A DNA stretch of 64,000 nt from Polysphondylium violaceum. Taxonomy: Eukaryota > Evosea > Eumycetozoa > Dictyosteliales > Dictyosteliaceae. The notes below the pieces were generated by a model that saw only the letters and a program-made list of their open reading frames with translations, was not told the DNA's origin and searched no databases. A program made the position numbers and the translations under genes. The stretch's first letter is position 1, and every line of letters begins with the position of its first letter. This document shows, in pieces, positions 1 to 11,730 of this stretch. The stretch is from assembly GCA_000277445.1 (NCBI GenBank), contig AJWJ01000032.1, forward strand, positions 1-64,000, written 5' to 3'.

Positions 1-76
1 TTTTTTTTTTTTTTTTTTTTTTTCTTAATTTTTTCGATACTTATTTTCATTTTCTTCATTCGTTATAAGATACATA

Positions 77-632
77 ATGGCAGAGATTGTTAGATATTGT
101 AAAGGTGTTTTACAAAGAGGTGTTAAGGAATCCTTAAAAACTCTTTACTATACCGGTGAACTCAAGTTTGGCGATTTAATTGGTACAGATAAAGTAGGAA
201 ACAGGTAAATGATCATCACAACCACATTATTCATTTTAGCTTAAAATATGAATGTTAAATAACACTCAATCATATCATTCATTTCTTTAGATACTTTGAA
301 AATAAAGAAGAAATTTACGGTAGACACAGATGGGTTGAATATGCCAATAGAAGCGATCCAGATCCAACCACTATTCCACCTGAATGGCATTCATGGATTC
401 ATCACATGTCTGATAAACCAGGTTCAGAAGTAAGTGTCAATCCTATACCCACATATCTATCTCAATACTAACCCTTATAAAACAACTACAGATGCTTGCT
501 TATTCACCAATTTACAAGAGAGAACATTTAGCTAATCCAACTGGTACAGATAATGCATATATGCCAACTAAATATCTTTTCAATATTGAACAACAAAAAC
601 TTAAAGAAGAAGAAGAAGAAAAGAAACATTAA
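77..632 (+). CDS. ndufa12: NDUFA12-like subunit of mitochondrial complex I
   Basis: Three exons (77-204, 291-429, 492-632) joined by GT..AG introns of 86 and 62 bases give 135 residues ending in TAA. The splice joins restore the family core: GTDKVGNRYFEN, then YGRHRWVEY, then PPEWHSWIHHM, which match the NDUFA12/B17.2 signature (GTDKYGNKYYE, GRHRW, PPEWHRWLH). NDUFA12 is an accessory subunit of NADH:ubiquinone oxidoreductase on the matrix side of the mitochondrial inner membrane. Length is close to the family norm of about 145. The C-terminus is a short Glu/Lys run (KEEEEEKKH). The ATG is the first in frame after an A-rich leader with a T run. I see nothing broken. Confidence 0.93.
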
Positions 633-2724
633 TCCTTTTATCTTTCATAAATATTGCTATTATATATAAATTAAACTAGATCTCATACAAAGTAATTACT
701 TTTTGTGTCTTATCTTTATTTAGAAAAAGAACATAGCTTGATGATGATCACTCGCACACAAACAAGATAAAAGTATATTGTATACAGCCTTCTCAACACA
801 ACTGTACAATATGATCATCACCATCACCATCAAATCACGCAGGCCTCCTTTTATTATGAATATTAGGTTATTTTTGTTGTTTATCCTTTCGAATTTATTT
901 GAATGAGATCAGTTTCTTTTTGTTTTTATTTTTTGATCAAAACAGGGTGTTGGTGTGTGTTGCAGACACCAAAGTATGTGGGTGTGTTGTGTGGGTGATT
1001 CATCCCTGCTTTACAACCAACGATTGAAATTAAAAAAAAAAAACAATTGGTGGGGATTACACATCAAAACATTCTTCACACACACAACACACCGCACACA
1101 TCAATATAAAAGTCAACGTTCAATCAATTATCTATCTATTATACCATATTTTCGCAGCAACACAATTAGTTTTTTTTTTTTTTTATTTATCACATCAACT
1201 GTTTGTTATAATTTTAGTCAATTGTCTGGGGAGATACTTCATAGGTAAAATCAACATCTAGATATCTGTATCTAAACAAACCCTCAGATCTTTAAAGGTG
1301 ATTCTTTTTTTAGTTTCAACCACATTCTCACACACAACAACTAACCCCACACTCACTTGATTACCATCATTTTTTTTTTGGTGCCTTTATTTTTTGTAAT
1401 TTTTTTTTTTTCAATTTTTTTTCCACTCTTTTCCAAAACTGGATTCTTTGAGAAAAAAACCTCATTATTATTAATAGACTATTGTGTGTGTGTGTGTGTG
1501 TGCATGTATGATTTTCGTGTGTTTATGAGCTATTGTGTTTTTTGATTAGATGTATAGGAAGGCAGAGTACCTATTAAATATTTGTAATTTTTTCAAATAC
1601 AATTTGTGTGTGTCATAGTGTGTTTTTCTCATAATTTAATTATTTGTGTGCGACAAACAGAGGAGAGAGAAATAGAGCCCTTTTGTGTGAGTTTATTTTC
1701 ATCACCACTACATACCTCTCATTTCCCCACTTGGCCAAAAAGATAGTTCACCATTTGCAACATTATAGGTTTCATTCTCTTTTTGTGCAACCAGATCATT
1801 CAAAATTAATTAGTTTATTGTCGGATTCAAGTCAACTAGAATAATAACATCACAACATTAAATCATATGCTTTAAAAACTCATTTGACGATATTTCAATA
1901 TTTATTTATTTATTTATTTATAATTTATGTATTTTTAGAAACTTGTATTTTTATCATTGTAGAATAGAGTAATCGTAATAATAGTAATAACAATCAATCA
2001 AATTGGTGATTATATATCTCGAATCGTAATCTATCCTTTTTCATCCTATTAGTCATATATATCGATTTATTTATTCTTTTAATTCAACCCCACACACAAT
2101 CCACCACTCTTTCGTTGTTTTAGCTGCCCTTGTATAGAAGCATAGTATATTGCGAAATATAACTATATCTGTAAGTATATATCAATTAAACACACAACAC
2201 ATAGTCGTAATACCAATTTTGTGTTTTTTTATTTCATTGGTATTCAATATTCAATTGAAATGTGTGAGTGTGAGTGTGAGTTTATGTGTTTTTTTTATCT
2301 TTTCATTTGTTACACAATCAATAAGGGTTAGGGTATGGAAAAACTGATTCATTTTTGATTGATTAATTTTTATTTTTATTCATTTTTGGATAATATACAC
2401 ATAAATTCCTACCCACCAATACAAAACAACAAACGCTCACTCCAAGAGCCAAAGATGGAAAGTGATAATTTAACAATATATCCACATCATTTATTTAATT
2501 AATAATAAATCTAGATTTGATTCAATTTAATATCTTTTCATGAGATATTGTGATTTGTTATCCTCACTTTAGTTTTTACCATTTACATACACCCACTTTT
2601 TGCACATAGATATATTATATTTTTTTTCATTTGTTTTTTATTATCCAAAGACTTGGGCTAATCACCAATTTTGGTGTACTTTTCATAGTTTCTAAATTTA
2701 CTAACTTAATCAACTTAATAGATA
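633..2724. other. Intergenic region, no gene seen
   Basis: About 2.1 kb between the complex I subunit and the next gene. It is AT-rich with T runs, CA/GT words and a (GT)n tract. Short open frames here use low-complexity sequence and lack a protein-like composition. It probably holds the 3' UTR of the first gene and the promoter of the second; I can place no precise element. Confidence 0.6.
1483..1502. repeat. (GT)n dinucleotide repeat
   Basis: About ten consecutive GT units in non-coding DNA, followed by imperfect GT words. Confidence 0.8.
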
Positions 2725-5700
2725 ATGTTTTCTAAACAAATATTGTATTGTTTAATAATTTTTTTAAATGTAATCTCTCTTGTAAATGGAAAAACATTTA
2801 GTGAATGGATTACTCAAGGTGAAAGTTTGAAATATGGTTGGACTTCATCAGCTGGTAGTACAATAGCAGGTGTAGTTGTAGGAACTCCAGTTTTTTTTAT
2901 AGTTAAATTTTTCATTGAAAAATTAGATGGTAAATTTATTTATTTAGTTTAAAAAGATAAAGTTTATTAATCATTGGAATTAATTTATTATACAACTAAT
3001 AATAGAAAGAAAAAGACAAGAAAATGAAATAAAGAAATTGGAAAGTAAGATAAATAGGAAATCCATGTCGATGGGTACAGTCGACCCACCTCCATCAAGA
3101 AGGGCAACCATTTCAAATGGAGATACCTATGGAACCACTAAAATGATCAAAGAGGTCATTGAAGGAAAATCATTTAATATCCAAACACCAGGAGGTACAA
3201 GTATTGGAGGCTCACCCATTTCTACTCCACAACAATCGCAAGGAACTCCATTGGATTCGAGTGGTGTAGTAAAGTGTTCTTCATTCAATAGCACCTCAAC
3301 ACCAGGAAACAGGGACTCAACTATAATTACAAATATGCCCCAATTCAATGATCGTCAATCCTTAAATATGTCTATTAATAGTAATGGCCAGCATATTTCA
3401 ACCCCACCCCATTCAAGTTTTTTGATAATGAAAAGCTCTCAGGGAGGTGCGCCTTTGTTGATAGATCACTCTGATTCCATAAACAAATTACTTACCCCAC
3501 CATCACCAGTTTTGTCAACCTTTGGTAAATCCAGTATGTCTTCAAGAATCAATTCTGATCCATCACCTATCCTATCTCCAGATTTTTTTACAAATCTTAA
3601 AAGAACCTTGGGTGATAATAAAAAGTCAATTGTAAATCAACAAGTAAATGGTCACCCACAAATACAAAAATTGGATCATATAAAATCATCATCATCTCTA
3701 ACATATAGTGACTCTAATAAGGATGAACAAGAAACCATTAGTGCTTCTGAAGAAGAAGAATGTGCAGTTTCAGGTGCAGATGTGAATTTTTTGCATCAAA
3801 GTAGTAATAATATTCCAACAAATAATAGATCAAGAATATCAATGTCACAAAATTTATCTCTTCTCACCTATTTAAGTAGCAACACTATACCAAAGGATCA
3901 TTGGAACTGTTTAGTATATAGAGTTTTAGAATTATGTAATTCATTTTGGTTCTCTCATAAATTTGATGGAAATCAATCATTAACTTTTGTAAATCAAATT
4001 GAGTTGGCACTTTCTGGATTTTCAGATCATGAAAAAATGAAAAAATCTTTAAAATCTGGTAATGATGAATACTACACGAGTCCAGTAGTAGAACAAGTTT
4101 ATCAACAACTTTCTATTTTGTATCAATATATATCTTTGAAAAAAGTGAGAGTCGATAAAGATATCATTAGTATCTTTGGTATTTTTTCAATCATGTTGCC
4201 AAGTTTATTCGGTTCTTTTTCAAAATGGATGGATGAGAATACAACTAAAAATAATTTACAGAACTTGGGTTATACAAGAAAGAATATAATTGAATTTTCT
4301 TCAATACCCTTGTCAAATAGTTATCGAGATAAAAAAGTTTCTCATAAATTTTCAATTTATTTTTTAATTGATGTATGTATTATTATTGGCTTTTAATAAT
4401 TAACAACATTTATTAATTAAATTAAATTTAGTATATAAGAACTTTATTATATCAAAATATTGAAAATAGTAATGGAATTACTTTATATAAGATAGTAGAT
4501 AAATATCATGGAATTGCAGATGATATTGACAAGATTCTTTATCAAAGTAAAGATTTTAAAGATGATTTATTAAATAACTTTAGCGAAAAGAGAGATTTAA
4601 GAGGTTCAACAACTTATTCTCAAAATAGAATTAATAATAATAATGGAAGTAATACAAGTTTAATCAGTAATACAAACAGTAATCCAAATAGTACCATTCG
4701 TAATCAAATTCTAGATTTACCCTTTGGTGGCGGTGGTGTTTCAAAACCAATGTTTACAGTGATTAATAATCAAAACAATTCAGTTGTTTCTGAATTTGAA
4801 GTATTAAGTTTATCAGATGACGGTGAAAATAATATAGAAGATTTTAATAATAGCCCAAATAATAATCTCAACAACAATAATAATAATGTATCAATGTCAA
4901 TAATTAATAGATTTAATCAAATAGATTATCATTTAAAGAATAATCAAAATAACAAGGGTAAAAGTATATCATTGGCTCAACAAAGATCAATTATATCACT
5001 TTGTCGTAAACACTTGGATACTACCTTAAATATCTTTACCTCAAGTGAAAAGTTTAACAACAAATTCAAAGTAGAGTGTATCCCAGTAATTAAACTTTTA
5101 CAATCAACATTGGAAAACTTAGAAGATAATTTGGAGACTGGTATATCCATTGAACTACTTCCAGTTGGCGAATTTATTGAATGGGTAACAAGTTTCTCAA
5201 AAATCTCCACCACTTTAAATAACTTGATTATTAAAAATTCAAGTAACATTTCAATTATCAAAGAAAAGGAAAATGAACAGTCAAACTCACCTTTGAATAA
5301 TTCTCCAAAACTTACCAGTAGTATTAAAATCAACAATACCAATACCAATAATAATAATAATAATAATTATAAACCATCATCTAGTCCTATGACAAAAATA
5401 CGTTATAAATTATCACCATTTGGATCACCAGTTTCAACCACTACATTCTTATCGACATCTAATCCAGGAGCAGCTCAAAGTGTTCCAATCTCTTCCTCTT
5501 CGCCTCAACAATCTTTTTATAAATTGAATGAAAGAGATTTACCCAGCAATCACGACAGATGCTTACAAATTGTCCAACTCTCTCAAGAATCTATAATGTT
5601 GGCCATTTTATCATCATTCTCACTATGTCACAGAGAATTGGTCTCTTTGAAAAACAACAATATCAATGATGGTATGCCCTTAACAAGTGATGCTCAGGAC

Positions 5701-5823
5701 GATGAAATTGTAAACTACTTTACCGATAGTGTTGGTGTATTTTATAGTTCTATTAGAACAAATATCTTTTGTACTTTTATGTTACTCAATCCATTATACT
5801 CTTTGTCAACCGAATTTGATTAG
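2725..5823 (+). CDS. Unrecognised 987-residue protein with N-terminal hydrophobic segments
   Basis: Three exons (2725-2929, 3006-4372, 4432-5823) with phase-consistent GT..AG introns of 76 and 59 bases. The first exon encodes a signal-peptide-like start (residues 4-20, hydrophobic, ending near VNGK) and a second hydrophobic stretch around residues 45-62 (TIAGVVVGTPVFFIVKFF). A charged segment rich in Lys, Glu and Arg then leads into a long Ser/Pro/Asn-rich low-complexity region. A more ordered, helix-like region lies near residues 280-470 (for example DHWNCLVYRVLELCNSFWF), then Asn-rich linkers and a less biased C-terminus. I do not recognise the family. It could be an amoebozoan-specific integral membrane protein with a large cytoplasmic part. 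The stop is TAG, which is uncommon for this genome. Confidence 0.75.
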
Positions 5824-5856
5824 AAATACTATTTTAAAAAAAGAAAAGATAATAAA

Positions 5857-5917
5857 GGATGCACTATGTTGTCATAGAGTAGGGTGAAACTCTAGTCTCA
5901 TGATTTCAGCCGCCTGA
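5857..5917 (+). ncRNA. Candidate small structured RNA or 3' UTR element
   Basis: A GC-richer block in AT-rich DNA. It contains a perfect 5-bp stem (CTATG/CATAG, TTGT loop, 5864-5877) and then an overlapping perfect 6-bp stem (TAGAGT/ACTCTA, 8-base loop, 5875-5894). These are followed by CATGATT and, at 5914-5917, CTGA. The last two resemble boxes C' and D of a C/D snoRNA, but a proper 5' box C is not evident. The segment begins about 35 bases after a stop codon, so it may instead be a 3' UTR structure of the gene ending at 5823. No RNA family was recognised. Confidence 0.25.
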
Positions 5918-6524
5918 TTTATTCAGATATATATTTATATAAATATATTTTTGCAATTCTAAATTTATCTTCTTTAAAGAAAAAAAAACTTGTGGACATA
6001 CCAACCCACACAATCGCAACACTACCCTGTTATGTGAATAAAAAAAATTAAAAAATTAAAAAAAAAAAAAAAAAAAATAATCTCAGTTGTTCCCCCTATA
6101 AGTTTTGAAAAAAATTGCAATAATCTTTTTAAACACATGCGACTAGTTTATTTGTACTTTATCTCACTCTTTTAGGAGCCTATCCACTTTCCTCTTTATT
6201 CACATCCACACTCTCCTATGACTCTAATTTAAAATAAAACAGATTTGATCATAGCCAAATCAGATAGTTTCACACACATCACCCCACACATCCATCTATT
6301 TCTTTATAAAATCAAAAACCATCACCCATAGTACCCCTCATTAATCCCAATACTCGCCCCCATCGCTCTTCAACTTCAACAAATCCTTCCACACCAACAC
6401 ACAAAATCTATATCCATCTAATAAAAAAGAAAAAAAAAGAAAAAAACAACAATAACAGCAATTTTGTATCAATATATATATTTTAAAGCTGTTTTGTTTT
6501 GATTTATGTGTGAATAATACATAT

Positions 6525-6568
6525 TATTTATTTATTTTATTTATTTATTTATTTATTTATTTATTTTC
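6525..6568. repeat. (ATTT)n tetranucleotide repeat
   Basis: About ten tandem ATTT units, slightly interrupted at the start, in the 5' flank of the RhoGAP gene. Similar tracts recur at 28089-28118 and 63403-63440. Confidence 0.8.
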
Positions 6569-6632
6569 ATTGTAATATTAAAAATAGTGTTTGTTGTATA
6601 ATATAATATCATAATTTGTAACACCAACAACA

Positions 6633-9128
6633 ATGTCTACCAACAACACCGATCAACAACAACAACAACAAGAAAGCTCGTCCATTAAAAAAAAGATTGT
6701 TGATTTTCTTACACAATTTATTAAAAAGAGACCCCCTCCTGAAGAGCTTCGAGATAAAAATATTTTAGTAGCACCAAGTACAGTGGCTCCTAGAATTCAA
6801 AGTACTAGGTATGAATTGGATCAACAATTGAATCATAGACAAGATAGCAACAGTAATAGTAATAGTAGTAATAGTAATAATAGTAATAATACAAAACCAA
6901 CCATTAAAAAAGAAAATAGTTTTAAAGATAAAGATAGATGGGCATCAACAACTGGTGGTATGAATGACAAACCACATCGTAAAGAAACATTTAAAATAGC
7001 ATGGGATTGTATTAGAAATTTAGATTTTACATTTTCAAAATTCAAGTATGGCAAAACAGTGGTTCATCGTTTAAAGTTTCCACAGTTTGGTTTGTCACCT
7101 GAAGAATTACAAAATCTTTATCCTGATCAACCCCATGGCATACCTTTGGTTCTCACAAAAGGTTTTGAATATCTATCAAAATATTTAGAAACCGAAGGTC
7201 TATTTAGAGTATCTGGAAGTAAGAAAGATATAAGTTTATTAAAATTTAGAGTAGAAGATGGTGATTTAGATTTTAGTACCGAATTAAATCCCTATAGTAT
7301 ATGTGGTTTAATTTCTACTTTTTTTAAAGAATTACCTGAACCTTTAATTCCATTAGATTGTTATCAGGAGGCTATAGATTCGACAAGTAATTATTATTAT
7401 TATTATCTATATTGTTTATTTTATTTAATCATTTTATTAATATATAATTTATTAGAAATTGATAATAGAGAAAAAAGAATTCAAGCATTAAAAACATTGG
7501 TATTAGATTTACCTCCAGCAAATTTATGTATTCTAAGAAGATTTTTACACTTTTTATTAAGTATAGAAAAGAAAAAAGATATAAACAAAATGAACTCAGA
7601 TAATTTAGGTATTATATTTGGACCTACTCTGTTAAAGGATCCTGAATTTGCCGACATAACAACTAGTTTAGGAAATTTAAAATATCAATCATTAGTCATT
7701 AAATATATGTTGGATCATTATGGTGATATTTTCCAAAACTCTGTTGTAGATAAAGCCTATAGAAAATCAATTATTCCCAAAGAGCAAATTGATACCTCTT
7801 CTCTCAACTATCTAGATATTGCCGAAGATTCTTCGAGTACTAGAACCTCAGTTAGTAGCAATAGTAGCGGCGGTCAAAGAACATCTCGTCCATCTAGACC
7901 AGGTTCAAATAGAAAGACTCTTTTACTTAGTCCCAGAACATCTGGAAGTAGTTCTGCACTTTGCTACTCTACTCTTACTAGACCACAATCTAGAGTATTG
8001 TTGGAAAACAACTTTGAAATTTCACCTTCTCCACCACCCAAAACTACACAATATAGCACCTCACCATTACCTCCTAAACCTCCCAAACCACCCATGAGAA
8101 AAATATTTAAACCACAAACCAATCCAAACTATCAAACCTATCCTCTGCCAATGTCTAAACAACCTCCACTTCCTCCTTCTGCTCCACCTAGATCTATTCT
8201 TAAAAACACATCTATGGCTCCCCCACCATCTAAACCTCAATCAAAACCTCCACCTCAAAAATTATCAAATCCAATTTCATTCCAAACTCCTTCATCTACT
8301 ACCACCACTAGTTCTCCTATATCACCATCACCACCCAAAGATTATTCTCAAACCCCACCTCCACCAAGAGCAAAACCACCTCCACCTAAAAGAACATTTA
8401 CAAATTATACTATTGTAGATGTAGAATTAGATAGTAATAATAATAGCACTAAAACAACTTTTGAAAAACCACCAAACAAACCACCTCCTGTTCCAGTGGA
8501 ATTGAAAAAGAATCCTACACCACCAGCAACACCACCTTTAAGTAGTAGCCCAACACCTTTTTTAACAAAGAAAAAGGTCAGTATAGTAGAACCATCAACT
8601 ACAGCTACAACACCACCATCATTGATAAATAAACCAATTGCATCGAAATCATCACCACCAATGGTTAGCGCATCAACAAAATCTCAATCCATGTCTTCTA
8701 TCAAAGACTATCAAGAGAAATTAAATTCTGAACAACAAACAAAAGCATCCCAACCAATTTCAGTTTCTTATTTTTCAGCAAAAAGTAAACCATTGGTAAA
8801 ACCAACTATAGCGTCATCATCATCTACTACGACTACAACTACCACCACCACTACCAATAGTAGAGATGATTTAAATATAAATTCAGATAAACCAAGTGTG
8901 GCAATTCCATCAAAATCAAGATCAGCATTAAACTTATCAACAAAACAACCAGGTTCACCAACCAATACACCACCAAGTGAATCACCAATGTCTTCATCAC
9001 CACCCACCACAACCCATATTGCTAAATTCAATCATCTCACTCCATCAACCTTGACAGTATCTCAAAAAATAGCTCTTAATGAAAAAAAAATTCAAGTCCA
9101 AACAACAAAACAACAACAATTTAAATAA
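6633..9128 (+). CDS. RhoGAP-domain protein with proline-rich tail
   Basis: Two exons (6633-7386 and 7456-9128) give 808 residues. A poly-Gln start and a Ser/Asn tract precede a RhoGAP domain at about residues 147-345, with the arginine finger in TEGLFRVSG (Arg192) and the later conserved block NSDNLGIIFGPTLL. RhoGAPs speed GTP hydrolysis by Rho/Rac GTPases, so a role in actin control is likely. The C-terminal half is packed with PPxP and PPKPP stretches, typical ligands of SH3 domains. The single intron (7387-7455) is 69 bases, in frame and free of stops, so unspliced RNA would encode 23 extra hydrophobic, Tyr-rich residues inside the GAP domain. I prefer the spliced form because those residues interrupt the domain and the ends are GTAATT..TTAG. 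It belongs to the large dictyostelid gac family; the exact member is not determined. Confidence 0.9.
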   Translation: MSTNNTDQQQQQQESSSIKKKIVDFLTQFIKKRPPPEELRDKNILVAPSTVAPRIQSTRYELDQQLNHRQDSNSNSNSSNSNNSNNTKPTIKKENSFKDKDRWASTTGGMNDKPHRKETFKIAWDCIRNLDFTFSKFKYGKTVVHRLKFPQFGLSPEELQNLYPDQPHGIPLVLTKGFEYLSKYLETEGLFRVSGSKKDISLLKFRVEDGDLDFSTELNPYSICGLISTFFKELPEPLIPLDCYQEAIDSTSNYYYYYLYCLFYLIILLIYNLLEIDNREKRIQALKTLVLDLPPANLCILRRFLHFLLSIEKKKDINKMNSDNLGIIFGPTLLKDPEFADITTSLGNLKYQSLVIKYMLDHYGDIFQNSVVDKAYRKSIIPKEQIDTSSLNYLDIAEDSSSTRTSVSSNSSGGQRTSRPSRPGSNRKTLLLSPRTSGSSSALCYSTLTRPQSRVLLENNFEISPSPPPKTTQYSTSPLPPKPPKPPMRKIFKPQTNPNYQTYPLPMSKQPPLPPSAPPRSILKNTSMAPPPSKPQSKPPPQKLSNPISFQTPSSTTTTSSPISPSPPKDYSQTPPPPRAKPPPPKRTFTNYTIVDVELDSNNNSTKTTFEKPPNKPPPVPVELKKNPTPPATPPLSSSPTPFLTKKKVSIVEPSTTATTPPSLINKPIASKSSPPMVSASTKSQSMSSIKDYQEKLNSEQQTKASQPISVSYFSAKSKPLVKPTIASSSSTTTTTTTTTTNSRDDLNINSDKPSVAIPSKSRSALNLSTKQPGSPTNTPPSESPMSSSPPTTTHIAKFNHLTPSTLTVSQKIALNEKKIQVQTTKQQQFK

Positions 9129-9265
9129 AAAACCATCCTTTGTTATTACTTTACCAAATGTTAATTTGCATTCAAGATAAAAAAATAAATCTTTATTTGT
9201 TATACTATTAATAAAAAAAAATCGCCTATTGATATGGTTTAAAAAATATATATATTTATAATTTA

Positions 9266-11194
9266 TTAAAGTTGTAATGATTCAATGATTTGTTTACAAA
9301 TCGCGCTGTAAACCCAAACATCACCACCTAATCTTCTAAATTTAATGCCATACATTTCCATACCACTAACTCTACAAATTTCAATTTCAAAATTGATGAT
9401 TTCTGAACCTCCGAGATATTTACATTCAAACAAATAGCCAGTGTTTGTGAAAGCAACAGATAATGAATTTAACATTCCATCTAATCTTTTAATGACTTCA
9501 GTTGGATGAAGAGTTGTGGTTGTACCACTGGTGAATGGTCCTTTTATGGATCTTAATTTATCAGACTTGCTCTTACTCTTTCCACTTCTAGTAATAACTT
9601 TAACAATGTCTTCTAAACTGAATCTTCTTCCTCTATTATTACTAGTTGTACCACTAGAAGAAACTGAAATTGGTTCCATGACAGGTGATTGACCAGAACT
9701 TGATGATGGATTGGTAGATGGTGAGGTAGGGGTGCTAGTACCGGCAAAAGAAGATGTCTCCTCTTTGTTTAATTTCTTTTTAAACAATCCATGGAATAAA
9801 GATGTTTTAAATGTTGGTGTAGTTGGTGGACTTCTTTGAGATGATGAAAGTGGTGATAATGGTGGAGTATATGAACTATATTGAGGTGATGAAGTATTTG
9901 GTGAAGTTGGTGTACTATTTAATGCTTTTTTATCTTCCAAACAAGAGGTAGAGAAATTATTTTTCATGCAAATTGTTTTTGGGGCTTGGATATTTGGAGA
10001 TGAATTATATAAAACTGAAGAGTTTACCATAGACTTTGAGGTTTCAGTTGGCATTTCAGATGATTCACCATTCTTTGAAATACCTGAACTAATACTACTA
10101 TCGGAATCGTTTCTTTCTAATACTTTTCTAGTATATTCTTCTTCTGGATCGAGATCATAACCTTTATTAATCCATGGATGTGATTTCACTTCTGATAATT
10201 TGGCTCTTTCATTTGGATTGGCAACAATCATTCTATTTATTAAATCTTTAACATCTTTTTTTTTTTTATTAGTATATAAATAATTTTCAAAAATAAATAT
10301 ATTTGAAAAATAACTTACCATTACTTAAAATAACATTATTTGGATATTTAAATTCGCCTCTTAATAATTTATCTAAACCTTCGACTTGAACACCATCAGT
10401 TAAACTCCATGGTAATTGACCAGTAACCATTGCATATAAAATAATACCTAAACTCCATACATCTACTTCAGTACCAATATATTTCTTTTCTAATAAAATT
10501 TCAGGAGGGGCATAAACTGGTGAACCACAAAATGTGGACATTAAATTACCAGGTTTAACTATATTACTATATCCAAAATCTATTTAAAATTTTATTATTA
10601 ATAAAATTGAAATAATAAAATTAAATTAAATAATTTATACATACCACTAATTTTAATATTACCATCATCATCAACCAAAAGATTTTCCAGTTTTAAATCT
10701 CTATGACAAACCATATTATTATGACAATACATCAAACCACAAACAATTTGTCTAAAAAACTTTCTACCTTCTTTTTCGCTCAATCTACCTCTGGCAACTA
10801 TATAATCAAATAATTCACCACCAGAAACTAATTCTAAAATAAGGCAAATTCTACCGGTATCGTCTTCGTAGATGGCATCATATAATTGAATAATATTATC
10901 ATGTTTGAGTAATTTTAAAATTGAAATTTCTCTTTCAATTTCTTTTCTTTCTTTAACTCTCTTTGGTCTAGTGATTTTTATGGCAACTTTTTTACCTGTG
11001 GTAATATTGGTGCCAATCTTTACTTTACTTGATGTACCAGATCCAATTGTTTTTCCCAAAATATAATTTCCAATTCTCTTTACTCCTTTACGAGGTGCAC
11101 TACTTCGAAAAGATGGTGTTTGAGAATATATATTGTCTTCTTGGATTGAATCGAGTTGAATATCCAAATAAGATGAACAAGCAATGGCAGACAT
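9266..11194 (-). CDS. CAMKL (MARK/KIN1-like) Ser/Thr kinase with C-terminal KA1 domain
   Basis: Three exons (11194-10645, 10579-10319, 10254-9266) give 599 residues, with exact phase at both joins. The kinase domain spans roughly residues 40-295: glycine loop IGSGTSSKVKIG, lysine in VAIKI, catalytic loop HRDLKLEN, DFG restored across the first intron, and activation segment MSTFCGSPVYAPPE, whose Thr is the usual LKB1-type site. The linker is Ser/Thr/Pro-rich. The last 70 or so residues (from DGMLNSLSV to the end) resemble a KA1 domain, which binds acidic phospholipids in MARK/Kin1 kinases. Family knowledge suggests polarity or microtubule roles. It lies tail to tail with the RhoGAP gene, 137 bases apart. 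Confidence 0.9.
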
Positions 11195-11716
11195 TATTAT
11201 TGTATATATGTATAATGTTTTAAAGGGGGAAATTTGAAATAAAAAAGTTCTAAGATATTTGTGTAAAAAATGGTATTGGTAAGTTGATATGAAATTACAA
11301 GTTTTAAGGGGGTGGTATATTATTATTGATTTTAATAATAATATTAAAATATTATACAGGGATATTTATGATATACAAAATAAAGAGAAAATGGTTTTTA
11401 TATTAATATTGCAAACAAAATCACACACAAAGAATTAATGTTTTGTTGTTTATAAGTTTTAAAATCATCCAAGTATTTTTGATTGATGAAATAAAAAAAA
11501 AATAATTATAAAATAAAATGTGGATTGATGATTTAAACAACAAACATTACATAAAATTTTGCTATTTAAATATCATTTGGATTCAAAATTTTTTCATCAA
11601 TTAACGATTTATGAGATATTATATCGGCTGTGGGGTTTTTTTAGGGGCAAGGTTATATTTTTAAAGTACATATCATTCTTTTTTATAACGGCTTTACTTT
11701 TATATATATAACATTA

Positions 11717-11730
11717 CCCACACCCACATC
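11717..11730 (-). promoter_or_regulatory. G-box-like (GT-rich) element
   Basis: CCCACACCCACATC reads on the minus strand as a GT-rich box of the kind bound by G-box binding factor in Dictyostelium developmental promoters. It lies about 520 bases upstream of the minus-strand kinase gene. Assignment is by word resemblance only. Confidence 0.25.

Larger units (their letters stand above)
5824..6632. other. Intergenic region between the membrane protein and the RhoGAP gene
   Basis: About 0.8 kb of AT-rich DNA. It holds a compositionally distinct segment with two hairpins (5857-5917, listed separately), long A runs, CA-rich words and an (ATTT)n tract just before the RhoGAP leader. No protein-coding segment is apparent. 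Confidence 0.6.
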
